In this document: positions 1 to 7,578 of the stretch, piece after piece
Numbering within the stretch: the stretch's first letter is position 1
Layout: every line of letters begins with the position of its first letter
Assembly (NCBI GenBank): GCA_965116015.1
Contig: OZ220477.1
Coordinates: 2,294,001-2,358,000 of the forward strand
Direction of reading: 5' to 3'
DNA: 64,000 nucleotides
From: S5-327 sp965116015
GTDB taxonomy: Bacteria > Chloroflexota > Dehalococcoidia > Lucifugimonadales > Australimonadaceae
Notes under the pieces: model-generated
What the model was told of the DNA's origin: nothing
Seen by the model: only the letters and a program-made list of their open reading frames with translations
Databases searched by the model: none
Program-made: the position numbers and the translations under genes

Positions 1-4
1 TGAG

Positions 5-565
5 ATGGCTCATCACTCCCTGCGTGGTCATGTGCTACCGCAAGTGGAGGTCTTTTCAGAAGGGAGGTACGGCTGGGAGCACGCGGAGCACATGGCTCGC
101 TCGTCGGTTATCGAAAAGCAGCGTGCTCGCGACATGATCCGGGGAGCACAGCCCCGAGTGCTCGTAATCGTAAATCAGAATGTCCCGAGCTGGGTTGAAC
201 CTATACACCAGCTCAGAGGCAGAGTTATGGTCGTGGAGATGTTTCGGTCAGGTAGAAACCAGCACGTGCTCCGAGTAAACGGCGATCATCCGTCCGAACT
301 TGAGGGCGCTGCAGACGTAGTCTCCAAGTGCCGCCTCGATCCCTGGCTGCCTCGCCTACTCCAGATAGACTCGCCTGCAAGCTTGCCGACTGGCTCGGCA
401 ATTCGTATACTGTTCCGAGGAGGTCTTACCGTATGGGAACGGTTGACAATCTCGAACAAGGTATGGTTGAGTCCTGTGGAGCGTAATCCACTGAACGGGG
501 ATAGAACGTACGCGATTGTGCGCGATTCGACTGGACTCCTGCACTTCGAAGATAACCTCCAATAA
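5..565 (+). CDS. Hypothetical protein, probably only its C-terminal part
   Basis: The frame is open to the left edge of the window, so the first ATG at base 5 may be internal and the gene may start outside. About 186 residues are visible. They are mixed alpha/beta in character, rich in Arg and Val, with no membrane segment and no motif I recognise. It ends 17 bases before the MORC-like ATPase, with a good ribosome site (AAGGAAGG) in the gap, so the two are probably one operon. Base composition is clearly AT-richer than the chromosome after 2112, which suggests transfer with its neighbour. In related loci the partner of such an ATPase is often a restriction nuclease, but nothing in these residues proves that. 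Confidence 0.55.
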   Translation: MAHHSLRGHVLPQVEVFSEGRYGWEHAEHMARSSVIEKQRARDMIRGAQPRVLVIVNQNVPSWVEPIHQLRGRVMVVEMFRSGRNQHVLRVNGDHPSELEGAADVVSKCRLDPWLPRLLQIDSPASLPTGSAIRILFRGGLTVWERLTISNKVWLSPVERNPLNGDRTYAIVRDSTGLLHFEDNLQ

Positions 566-582
566 GGAAGGAATAGCTTTCG

Positions 583-2112
583 ATGTCTATACAGCTCCAA
601 CTAGGCTTAGAAGTCATACAGTCATACAAAAGACTGTCTTACACGCCTTGGCACGCGATTGCAGAACTAGTGGATAACTCTACGCAATCCTATTTCAACA
701 ATAGGGATGCGCTTGATAAGTCATTTGAAACAAATGGCGATAGCTTGACTATTGGGATTGTCTACGATAAAGACAATGGCGGCCTCCTCCGGGTTTCTGA
801 CAACGCGATGGGTATGTCTTTCCCCGAGCTTGAAAATGCTCTGAAAGTGGGATTCCCGCCAGCGATCACCTCAGGTCGATCGCAATACGGCATGGGAATG
901 AAAACATCGGCTTGCTGGATTGGAAATCTGTGGACAATCCGCACAACTAAACTGAATGAAAGCATCGAGCATATTGTAACAGTGGATGTAGACACCGTGG
1001 CGAGAGGCGATGCAAACCTTCAGTATAAAAATGAGATAGCAGATCCTGCTTCGCATTATACCGTGATTGAGATATCGAACCACAACAGAGTTTTCCAGGG
1101 ACGCACATTGTGGAAAATTCGAGAATTCCTGCGCTCGATGTATCGACAAGATTTACGTAGACAGGCAGTTGAAATTGAATGGGGAGGCAACAAACTGAAA
1201 TGGGATGACTCCCAGTTTGAGTTTCTGACAGCTTCTGACGGATCAGCGTATCGTAAAGAGTTTCACTTTACTGTCTGTGATAAGAATGTACGCGGCTGGG
1301 TCGGGATTCTTAGCCATGGCAGCAGAGCGAATGCAGGATTTTCTATTCTGCGCGCAGATAGAGTGATTCGGGGGTGGCCTGACAGCTGGCGGCCGAGCTC
1401 ACTATACGGGCAGCTTCAGGGTTCTAACAATTTGGTTAACCAGCGATTGATTGGCGAAGTGCATCTTGACGAGTTTGTTGTTAGCCACACGAAAGACGAC
1501 ATTCTATGGATGGGAGAAGAGGAAGAAGAAATAGAAAGACTACTTAAAGACACCTGTGCCCATTATGTTGAAATCGCCCAAAGTCACCGAATTCGAAAAG
1601 AAGGCGAGGGCGGACCATCAGAAGCGGAACAGCAAGCAGCTATTGATCAATTTAAGAATGAACTAGCTTCTGCAGAATTAGCAGATGCTGTAGCACTTCA
1701 AACAATTTTGCCTCCTACTGAGGCGATTACATCGACTTTGACCGCTTTAAAACGAGCGATTGGCAATCGGAACCCTACGTTAAATGCTATGGTGAATGAC
1801 TTGGAAGTAGTAGGTTTTTTGATGGCGGACGGCTCGCCCAATGACCCCTACGTTGTCGTTGAATCAACTGACGATCATCGTGTCCTGATTATCATCAACT
1901 CCCAGCACCCGCACTTTAGCCAGCTTGTAGGGAGCGAAGGGCTACTGAATTACCTGCGCCACTGTGTCTACGACGCTATTGCAGAATGGCAAGCCCACCA
2001 TCGCGTGGGTAACATCAACCCAGACACTATTAAAATCTTGAAAGATCGCTTGCTTCGAGTGCCATTCGAAATTGAGATGCGATCTGAAAGCAGAGGACTA
2101 ACCCCGCCATGA
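583..2112 (+). CDS. MORC-like GHKL ATPase, probable defence/restriction component
   Basis: The 509-residue protein has the ATP-binding Bergerat fold of the GHKL superfamily: N-box with Glu28 and Asn32 in AELVDNS, G1 box DNAMGM with Asp73, and G2 box YGMGMKTSA at about 102-110. The G2 form and the following beta-rich S5-like region (about 170-330, ending with a conserved-looking HLDEFVVSHTKDD stretch) resemble MORC/MutL-type ATPases found in prokaryotic restriction-modification loci. The C-terminal 200 residues are a helical part of unknown role. It is a cytoplasmic protein. Composition is AT-rich and codon use differs from everything after it, a sign of horizontal transfer. Its stop overlaps the next start (ATGA), an abrupt composition junction. 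Family assignment is firm; the defence role is inferred. Confidence 0.8.
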   Translation: MSIQLQLGLEVIQSYKRLSYTPWHAIAELVDNSTQSYFNNRDALDKSFETNGDSLTIGIVYDKDNGGLLRVSDNAMGMSFPELENALKVGFPPAITSGRSQYGMGMKTSACWIGNLWTIRTTKLNESIEHIVTVDVDTVARGDANLQYKNEIADPASHYTVIEISNHNRVFQGRTLWKIREFLRSMYRQDLRRQAVEIEWGGNKLKWDDSQFEFLTASDGSAYRKEFHFTVCDKNVRGWVGILSHGSRANAGFSILRADRVIRGWPDSWRPSSLYGQLQGSNNLVNQRLIGEVHLDEFVVSHTKDDILWMGEEEEEIERLLKDTCAHYVEIAQSHRIRKEGEGGPSEAEQQAAIDQFKNELASAELADAVALQTILPPTEAITSTLTALKRAIGNRNPTLNAMVNDLEVVGFLMADGSPNDPYVVVESTDDHRVLIIINSQHPHFSQLVGSEGLLNYLRHCVYDAIAEWQAHHRVGNINPDTIKILKDRLLRVPFEIEMRSESRGLTPP

Positions 2113-3500
2113 GCGAAACATACGACGTCATCATCATCGGGGGCGGAGCCGCCGGCGAGAACGTCGCCGGACGCACAGCCCCAGGCGGGCTGTCCACCGC
2201 GCTTGTGGAGTCCGACCTGGTGGGCGGCGAGTGCACGTACTGGGCGTGTATGCCAAGCAAGGCGCTGCTGAGGCCCGGCGAGGCCCTCGCCGCCGCGCGG
2301 CGCGTTCCAGCCGCGCGCGGCGCCGTAACAGGCGCCGTCGACGCCTCCCGCGCGCTCCGGGCGCGCGACGCGTTCGCAAGCCGCTGGGACGACCGGCATC
2401 AGGCCGCGTGGGTCGATTCGGTGGGCGCGACGCTGATCCGCGGCAAAGGGCGCCTCGCCGGCGCGCGCCGCGTCGTCGTCGAGCAACCCGGCGGCGCGCA
2501 GATCGAACTCGAGGCGCGGAAAGCGGTGGCGCTTGCGACAGGCTCAGTCGCGTTCATTCCGCCGATCCCCGGGCTGGCGGAGTCCGCGCCGTGGACCAGC
2601 CGCGAGATCACGTCGGCGCGCGAGGTTCCGCGCAGCCTGCTCATCATCGGAGGCGGCGTAGTCGGCCTCGAGATGGCGCAGGCGTGGAAGTCGCTCGGCG
2701 TCGAGAGCGTAACCGTCCTGGAGCGCCTGCAGCCCGAGGAATCGCGGACGCTCGAGCCGTTCGCCGCGTCGGCGGTAATCGCATCGCTGCAGGAGCAGGG
2801 CGTCGTGTTCCGGCTCGGGTGCGTTGTCGCGTCCGTCGAGCGGACGGCGCAGGGAGCAACCGCGCGGCTCGACAACGGGGAAGAGCTCTCCGCCGCGGAG
2901 ATCGTCGTGGCTGCGGGGCGCGCCGGCGTCGTGGCGGGACTGGGACTCGACACCGTGGGGGTTGCGGAGAGCGGCAGATACGTATCGGTGAACGACCGCT
3001 TGCAGGTGGAGGGCGTAGAGGGCGGCTGGCTGTACGCCGTTGGCGACGTGAACGGACGCGCGCTGCTGACGCATCAGGGGAAGTATCAGGCGCGGATTGC
3101 CGGCGACCACATCCTGGGCAAGGACGTCTCCGCGTGGGCGGACAACGTCGCTGTCCCGGCGGTGATATTCACCGATCCGCAGGTGGGAAGCGTGGGGCTG
3201 ACGGAGCGCTCGGCGCGCGAGCGCGGAGTGAATGCTCGAGCGGTGGAGCTGGGCTGGGGCGTGGCGGCGGCGCCGCTGCTCGGCGAGGGATTCTCCGGCG
3301 GCGCGAAATTCATCGTCGACGAAGACCGCGGCGTGCTCGTCGGGGCGACGTTCGTAGGGCCAGGCGTCGGAGAGCTTACGCACTCGGCGACGATCGCCAT
3401 CGCCGGCGAAGTTCCGCTGGAGCGTCTGTGGCACGCCACGCCGTCGTTCCCGACCCTCAGCGAGATCTGGCTGCGCTTCCTCGAAGCTTACGGGCTGTAG
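2109..3500 (+). CDS. FAD-dependent pyridine nucleotide-disulfide oxidoreductase, dihydrolipoamide dehydrogenase-like
   Basis: The 463-residue flavoprotein has an N-terminal FAD-binding GGGAAG motif (about 11-16), the redox-active pair in GGECTYWACMPSK (CX4C, about 39-51), a second GGGVVG dinucleotide motif near 179, a GDVNGRALLTH FAD contact, and the C-terminal dimerisation domain. Family members reduce lipoyl, mercuric or other disulfide substrates with NAD(P)H. The C-terminal HPT-type catalytic histidine motif is altered to SFPTLSE, a variant I associate with some actinobacterial members of unknown substrate, so I do not name it lpd. No lipoyl enzyme complex lies nearby. It starts inside the last codons of the AT-rich ATPase gene; GAGG 12 bases upstream is the only visible ribosome site. 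Confidence 0.8.
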   Translation: MSETYDVIIIGGGAAGENVAGRTAPGGLSTALVESDLVGGECTYWACMPSKALLRPGEALAAARRVPAARGAVTGAVDASRALRARDAFASRWDDRHQAAWVDSVGATLIRGKGRLAGARRVVVEQPGGAQIELEARKAVALATGSVAFIPPIPGLAESAPWTSREITSAREVPRSLLIIGGGVVGLEMAQAWKSLGVESVTVLERLQPEESRTLEPFAASAVIASLQEQGVVFRLGCVVASVERTAQGATARLDNGEELSAAEIVVAAGRAGVVAGLGLDTVGVAESGRYVSVNDRLQVEGVEGGWLYAVGDVNGRALLTHQGKYQARIAGDHILGKDVSAWADNVAVPAVIFTDPQVGSVGLTERSARERGVNARAVELGWGVAAAPLLGEGFSGGAKFIVDEDRGVLVGATFVGPGVGELTHSATIAIAGEVPLERLWHATPSFPTLSEIWLRFLEAYGL

Positions 3501-3790
3501 CGCCCGCGCGGGCCGGCCAAACTGCCATCCGGCGGCGCTTTGCGGACTATGGCGCCGAGGGCTGACCCTCGACCCAGTAGCGCGACCCCCGACGAGGCTT
3601 ACGGACTGTAGCGCCGAGGGCTGACCTCTCCGCTAACCGCGAACCGGAGCGGCGTGGTCGCGGCTGTCGCGCCAGGCTGACGGCGCAGCGTCTCGATGCG
3701 GCGCGGGGACGTTCGGGCTGAGCGCGAGGGGCTGGCGGCTCGGCGTCTCGATGCGGCGCTACACGGACATCCGGGCTGTGGCGCGAGAGG
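3491..3790. repeat. Degenerate repeat array, six units of about 52-59 bp
   Basis: This fills the 315-base gap between the flavoprotein gene and the mini CoxII-like gene. An anchor like CGGGCTGTAGCGC recurs, with changes, at 3491, 3543, 3602, 3661, 3714 and 3772. The first copy contains the stop codon of the upstream gene. Longer pieces also repeat, such as TCTCGATGCGGCGC at about 3691 and 3746 and GCGCCGAGGGCTGACC at about 3551 and 3611. The units are imperfect and GC-rich. No coding sequence is supported here. The same kind of array recurs at other gene ends in the window. Confidence 0.7.
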
Positions 3791-3815
3791 CCAGCTTACG
3801 GTAGCATACTGTTAA

Positions 3816-4016
3816 ATGCCCACGGTTGGATTCTGGATAGTTGTCGGAGCGATGGCGCTGAGCGAGGCGGCCATCGTCGTCGCCGCGCTGCGGATGCGCG
3901 TTCGTCCCGTTGAGGGGCGCGGGATCTGGGGAGCGCGCCCGGCGGAGGTCGCGTGGACCCTGGCGCCGTCTGGCTTGCTCGCGCTGCTCGTCGCGATGTC
4001 GCTGAGGAGCGCGTAG
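3816..4016 (+). CDS. Small two-helix membrane protein resembling the CoxII transmembrane hairpin
   Basis: This 66-residue protein has two predicted membrane helices (about 5-24 and 45-62). The second is preceded by PAEVAWTLAPSGLLAL, which looks like the start of transmembrane helix 2 of cytochrome c oxidase subunit II, where an acidic residue is followed by a WT-x-x-P pattern. The CuA cupredoxin domain of CoxII is absent. It ends 2 bases before ctaA and is followed by ctaB, so it is cotranscribed with haem A synthesis genes, which supports a link to a terminal oxidase. The start has no Shine-Dalgarno; a CATACT box ends 5 bases before the ATG, as expected for a leaderless message. The CoxII resemblance is my inference from pattern, not alignment. 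Confidence 0.6.
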   Translation: MPTVGFWIVVGAMALSEAAIVVAALRMRVRPVEGRGIWGARPAEVAWTLAPSGLLALLVAMSLRSA

Positions 4017-4018
4017 GG

Positions 4019-4900
4019 ATGGAATCGTCAGCGCCTGGCGCCGCCGCCGTTCGCCGCGCAGGATGGCTCGCCCTCGCCGCGGCGGCGATGACGCTGGGGC
4101 TCATCGCCTACGGCTCGTGGGTGCGCGTGTCCGGCTCGGGCCTCGGCTGCCCGGACTGGCCGCTGTGCGAGGGAGTCCTCATCCCCGAGATCGAGGGCGC
4201 GCGGGCTATCGAGTTCGGACATCGCGCGTTCGCAGCCGTAACGATACTCGTGATTGCTGCGGCCGCCGCTTTCGCATTCCTCGGGCGCCGCGCCGACAGC
4301 CTAACCTCGCGCCTCCTCATCTGGGCGCTGGTCGTCGTGCTCGCGCAGGCCGTGCTGGGCGGAATCACCGTCCTCACGGAGATCCACGGAATGGTGCGGC
4401 TCGCCCACCTGACGTTCTCGCTGGGGACGCTCGCGCTGCTCACCGCTGGCGCGGCGCGGGCGCTCGATGCGCGCCTCGCGTCGCCGCCCAACGCGCGGCG
4501 ATGGCGCGCGCTCGCCGTCGCCGCGGCGTTCGTCGTGCTCGCCGGCGGGGCGATCGTGGGGACGGGTCAGAGCGCGGGATGCCCCGGCCTCCCGCTCTGC
4601 GATAGCCGGAGCAGCATGGAGGCGATGGGCGTTCATTCCGTGCACCGGGTGGGCGCGACGCTGCTGCTGCTCGCGCTCGTGTGGACTGCGTTGCAGTCGC
4701 GGGCTGCGGGAGGCTGGACGCTGCGGATGAGCGCGCTGGCGGCGGCGCTTGCCGGAGCGCAGGTCGCCGTAGGAGTGAGCGCAGTGTGGCTCGAGCTGCC
4801 GCAGGCGCTGCGCGTGCTCCACCTGGCGCTGGCCGCCGCAGTGTGGTGGGCGGTCGTCGCCCAGCTGAGCTTCGCGCTGCTCGGAAACGCCCGCAGATGA
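4019..4900 (+). CDS. ctaA: Haem A synthase, CtaA/Cox15 family
   Basis: The 293-residue, eight-helix membrane protein oxidises haem O to haem A for aa3/ba3-type oxidases. It shows the family pattern: a Cys pair in an outer loop (GCPDWPLC), haem-ligand histidines in EFGHR and RLAHLT in the N-terminal half, a second Cys pair (GCPGLPLC), and histidines in VHSVHR and RVLHL in the C-terminal half, reflecting the internal duplication of the fold. Length fits the bacterial family. The ATG is 2 bases after the preceding small membrane gene, and the stop overlaps ctaB (ATGA), so translation of the three genes is probably coupled. Confidence 0.92.
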   Translation: MESSAPGAAAVRRAGWLALAAAAMTLGLIAYGSWVRVSGSGLGCPDWPLCEGVLIPEIEGARAIEFGHRAFAAVTILVIAAAAAFAFLGRRADSLTSRLLIWALVVVLAQAVLGGITVLTEIHGMVRLAHLTFSLGTLALLTAGAARALDARLASPPNARRWRALAVAAAFVVLAGGAIVGTGQSAGCPGLPLCDSRSSMEAMGVHSVHRVGATLLLLALVWTALQSRAAGGWTLRMSALAAALAGAQVAVGVSAVWLELPQALRVLHLALAAAVWWAVVAQLSFALLGNARR

Positions 4901-5775
4901 CGTCGCGGCTGCTCCGCGTCGTCGCGCTCGCCAAGCCGCGCATCGTAGCGCTGCTCGTGCTCACCGGAGCCGCAGGAGTCTGGCGGGAGTCTGAGGGATC
5001 GCCGGACGCCGCGACGCTGCTGACGGTTGTCGTCGCCGGCGCGCTCGCGGCTGCAGGCGCGAACGCGATCAATCAGGGGCTGGACGCCGACATCGACGCG
5101 GTGATGCGGCGCACGCAGGGGCGTCCGGTGCCCGCGCGGCAGATAAGCCGCGGCGCGGCGCTGGCGATCGGCGCCGCCCTGACGCTCGCCGCCGCCGGGC
5201 TGATGGCCGCCGGCGCGAACGCGCTCGCCGCCGCGCTCACGCTCTGCGCCGCCGCGGTGTACGTGCTCGTGTACACGATGCTGTTGAAGCGCCGCTCGTG
5301 GAACAACATCGTTATCGGCGGCGCGGCGGGAGCCTTCCCGCCGCTCATCGGAGCGGCGGCGGTGTCGTCGGAGATCACGGCGACGGGCGTGTATATGTTC
5401 GCGTTCATCTTCTTCTGGACGCCTCCGCACTTCTGGACGCTGTCGATGCTGCTGCGCGACGACTACGCGGCGGTGAGAACGCCGATGCTCGCGGCGGTCG
5501 CGAGTCAGCGCGATACGGCGCTGCAGGTGGCGCTCTACATCGCGCTGCTCACCGCAATGGCGTGGCTGCCGCTCGCGGCGGGATACGGAGGCTGGCTGTT
5601 CGCCGCGGTTGCGACCGCGCTGGGACTGAACTGGCTGCGCCTCACGCGTCCGCTGTTCAGCGACGCCCCATCGCGCGCGGCGACGCTGTCGGCGTACAAG
5701 TACTCGCTCCTCTACCTGGCGGTGGCGTTCATCGCGCTCGCCGCGGAGCCGTCGCTCGGCTGGGCGGGAGGCTAG
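4897..5775 (+). CDS. ctaB: Protohaem IX farnesyltransferase (haem O synthase)
   Basis: The 292-residue UbiA-family membrane prenyltransferase attaches farnesyl to haem B to give haem O, the substrate of the CtaA encoded just upstream. The prenyl-diphosphate/Mg site NQGLDADIDAVMRRTQGRP (about 59-77) is present, as are the second Asp-rich loop region, the family signature FFWTPPHFW (about 175-183) and about eight membrane helices. The start overlaps the ctaA stop by ATGA. The stop codon lies inside the first copy of a 61-bp-spaced repeat shared with the end of the convergent gene. Confidence 0.93.
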   Translation: MTSRLLRVVALAKPRIVALLVLTGAAGVWRESEGSPDAATLLTVVVAGALAAAGANAINQGLDADIDAVMRRTQGRPVPARQISRGAALAIGAALTLAAAGLMAAGANALAAALTLCAAAVYVLVYTMLLKRRSWNNIVIGGAAGAFPPLIGAAAVSSEITATGVYMFAFIFFWTPPHFWTLSMLLRDDYAAVRTPMLAAVASQRDTALQVALYIALLTAMAWLPLAAGYGGWLFAAVATALGLNWLRLTRPLFSDAPSRAATLSAYKYSLLYLAVAFIALAAEPSLGWAGG

Positions 5776-5860
5776 CGCCCGGGGAAATCCGGCATGCGCG
5801 CGTCGATACCAGCCTGCGCCGAACCTTGAACGCTAGCGCCCGGGGAAATCGGGCTTGCGC
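5771..5860. repeat. Two-copy repeat with 61-bp spacing between convergent gene ends
   Basis: GCTAGCGCCCGGGGAAATC begins at 5771 and again at 5832, exactly 61 bases apart, and the similarity continues into GGCWTGCGC. The first copy overlaps the ctaB stop codon. The second encodes the last residues and stop of the convergent enoyl-CoA hydratase gene on the minus strand (KPDFPGR-stop). So one copy looks like a displaced duplicate of a gene end. Confidence 0.8.
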
Positions 5861-6621
5861 TTCTCCTTGAAGGAGCGGACGCCCTCGAGGAAATCCTCGC
5901 TGGCCTCGGCGGCGCGTAGGGCGTCGCGCCTGTCCTGCGGAACCTGCCGCGCAGAGCCGAACTCCGCGAGATCGCGCATCACGCTCTTGTGGAAGCGGTG
6001 GGAGACGGGCGAGAGCCCGGCGATCTCGCCGGCGAGGGCGGCGGTTTCGGCGCGAAGAGATCCCGGCTCGACGACGACGCTCACAAGCCCGGCGGCGAGC
6101 GCCTGCTCCGCTGAGATCGAGCGTCCGGAAAGGAGGAGGTAGCTCGCGGCGCCCGCGCCGGCGAGCCGCGCCGCCCTGTCGGCGTGCGAATGGGCGATGA
6201 CGATGCCGCGCTTGGCGGCGGGGAGCCCGAACTGAGCGTCGGAGGCGGCGATGCGGATGTCGGCGTAGAGCGCAAGCTCGAACCCGCCGCCAAGGCAATA
6301 GCCGCGGATCGAGGCGATGGTCGGTTTCGAGAGCCCGCCGAGCGCCTCGCATGCGGCGTCGACAGTCCTGCGATAGGCGCGGGCGCGCTCCGGCGTACTG
6401 CGCGTCTCCTCGAAATCCTTGATGTCGGCGCCTGCTGAGAACGCCTTGTCGCCCGCCCCTGAGATGACGACGACGCGCACGGAGGCGTCGGCCGACGCCT
6501 CGGCGAGCGCGCCAGGGAGCGCCTGCCACATCGCGCGGGAAATGGCGTTGCGCTGCTCCGGCCGGTTGATGACGATGTTCGCGACATCGCCGTCGCGGCG
6601 CAGGAGCAGATCATCGCTCAT
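5833..6621 (-). CDS. Enoyl-CoA hydratase/isomerase (crotonase) family protein
   Basis: The 262-residue crotonase-fold protein has the CoA oxyanion-hole segments AFSAGADIKDF (about 62-72) and YCLGGGFELAL (about 106-116). Of the two glutamates used for water addition by true hydratases, the one in the GGG-x-E motif is kept, but the one in the usual FG-x-PE motif is Ala (FGLPAAKRG). A plain hydratase reaction is therefore doubtful; an isomerase, hydrolase or ligase activity of the superfamily is possible. It is the last gene of a minus-strand operon; its ATG overlaps the zinc-ribbon gene stop by 4 bases. Its 3' end lies in a 61-bp repeat copy. Confidence 0.8.
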   Translation of the reverse strand: MSDDLLLRRDGDVANIVINRPEQRNAISRAMWQALPGALAEASADASVRVVVISGAGDKAFSAGADIKDFEETRSTPERARAYRRTVDAACEALGGLSKPTIASIRGYCLGGGFELALYADIRIAASDAQFGLPAAKRGIVIAHSHADRAARLAGAGAASYLLLSGRSISAEQALAAGLVSVVVEPGSLRAETAALAGEIAGLSPVSHRFHKSVMRDLAEFGSARQVPQDRRDALRAAEASEDFLEGVRSFKEKRKPDFPGR

Positions 6622-6839
6622 CGCCGCGATTCCCTGACGATGGAGAGGACGTCGCTGAGAGAGAGCCCCTCCTCGATAACAGTGTCGTCGTTCGTCAGCG
6701 CGCTGTCGGAGGGGGCAAGGCGCACAAGGCATACGAAGCATTGCGCGTCGCCGTCCTGCCCCGAACTGAGCGGTGCGCCGCACTGGCCGCAATGCCGCGC
6801 CGGCGGACTGTCCGCGGGGGACTCTTTCGTCTTCCTCAT
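6618..6839 (-). CDS. Small zinc-ribbon protein
   Basis: This 73-residue protein contains a CGQCG...CFVC pair of CXXC motifs (about 14-34), a typical single zinc ribbon, followed by an acidic tail. The start at 6839 is chosen because GGAG lies 8 bases upstream and it begins 2 bases after the preceding gene; an in-frame ATG at 6863 would overlap that gene. It sits between the racemase-superfamily gene and the crotonase gene with an ATGA overlap to the latter. Such ribbons next to acyl-CoA enzymes often bind acyl carriers or act as small regulators, but the role is unknown here. Confidence 0.65.
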   Translation of the reverse strand: MRKTKESPADSPPARHCGQCGAPLSSGQDGDAQCFVCLVRLAPSDSALTNDDTVIEEGLSLSDVLSIVRESRR

Positions 6840-6841
6840 TC

Positions 6842-7573
6842 TTACGCTCCGCGCGGCGGCCATTCGCGGAGGAGCCGCCCGCCGTTTGGAACGGAGTACG
6901 ATCGCCCAAGCAAGCTGGCGAGGCTCCAGAACATAGCGGGGTTGCTCGCGACGACGGGCGCCCCCAGGTCGGCTTCGAGACGCTCAAGGACGAGGAGCGG
7001 GTTAAGGGGAGCGCCCTGGAAGTAGATCGCCTGCGCGCCCGGCGCCGCTTCGAACGCGCTGACAGCGAGCTGGTAGACCTCTTCAGGCGTCTTGCGCTCG
7101 GTGGCCGCGACATCCTCGCGGCGCGTGTCGGCGCGGGCGCTGGCGGGAACCGTCGCGTTGATTCCCTGACCGGCGAGGAACTCGCGGAGCAAGCGGTTGA
7201 GCCCGTCGTCGAACGGGGTGAGCAGCAGGACGTCTGCGGCGCCGAACGCCTTGAGCGCCGCGGTGCCGGACTCGAGCGCAGTGGTTACGGGGATGTCGAG
7301 GAGGCTGCGTAGCTTGCCGATGTGGTCGGGGTTCTGCGCCTGCATAGGCGCCCCCATCAGCGCGACGCCCTGCCATCCGTTCTCCGCGGCGAGCCTGGTC
7401 GTGATCGCGATGTGCTCGTCGGTCTTGCCCGCGAGGTCGTAGAGGGAGTCGCGCCAGAGGTCGAGCGGCTCGATCTGCAGGTTGACCTGCGAGGGGATGA
7501 GCCGCAGGAAATCGTCGTAGTGGGGGCCGCGCCGCCCGTTGGCGCTGACGAATCCGATGTTGAGGTCGGCCAT
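6842..7573 (-). CDS. Asp/Glu racemase superfamily protein (maleate isomerase/arylmalonate decarboxylase-like) without cysteines
   Basis: The 243-residue protein matches the maleate cis-trans isomerase/arylmalonate decarboxylase branch: an N-terminal IGFVSANGRRGPHYDDFLRL segment, a middle VALMGAPMQAQNP loop, and a C-terminal IYFQGAPLNPLLVLERLE loop followed by PVVASNPAMFWSL. In the family the two loops carry the catalytic cysteines; here both are replaced (Ala/Gly) and the protein has no cysteine at all. It is therefore either inactive or uses other chemistry. It is the second gene of the minus operon, 5 bases after the Rieske remnant. The start at 7573 is the first Met that matches the family N-terminus. 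Confidence 0.75.
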   Translation of the reverse strand: MADLNIGFVSANGRRGPHYDDFLRLIPSQVNLQIEPLDLWRDSLYDLAGKTDEHIAITTRLAAENGWQGVALMGAPMQAQNPDHIGKLRSLLDIPVTTALESGTAALKAFGAADVLLLTPFDDGLNRLLREFLAGQGINATVPASARADTRREDVAATERKTPEEVYQLAVSAFEAAPGAQAIYFQGAPLNPLLVLERLEADLGAPVVASNPAMFWSLASLLGRSYSVPNGGRLLREWPPRGA

Positions 7574-7578
7574 ACGGC

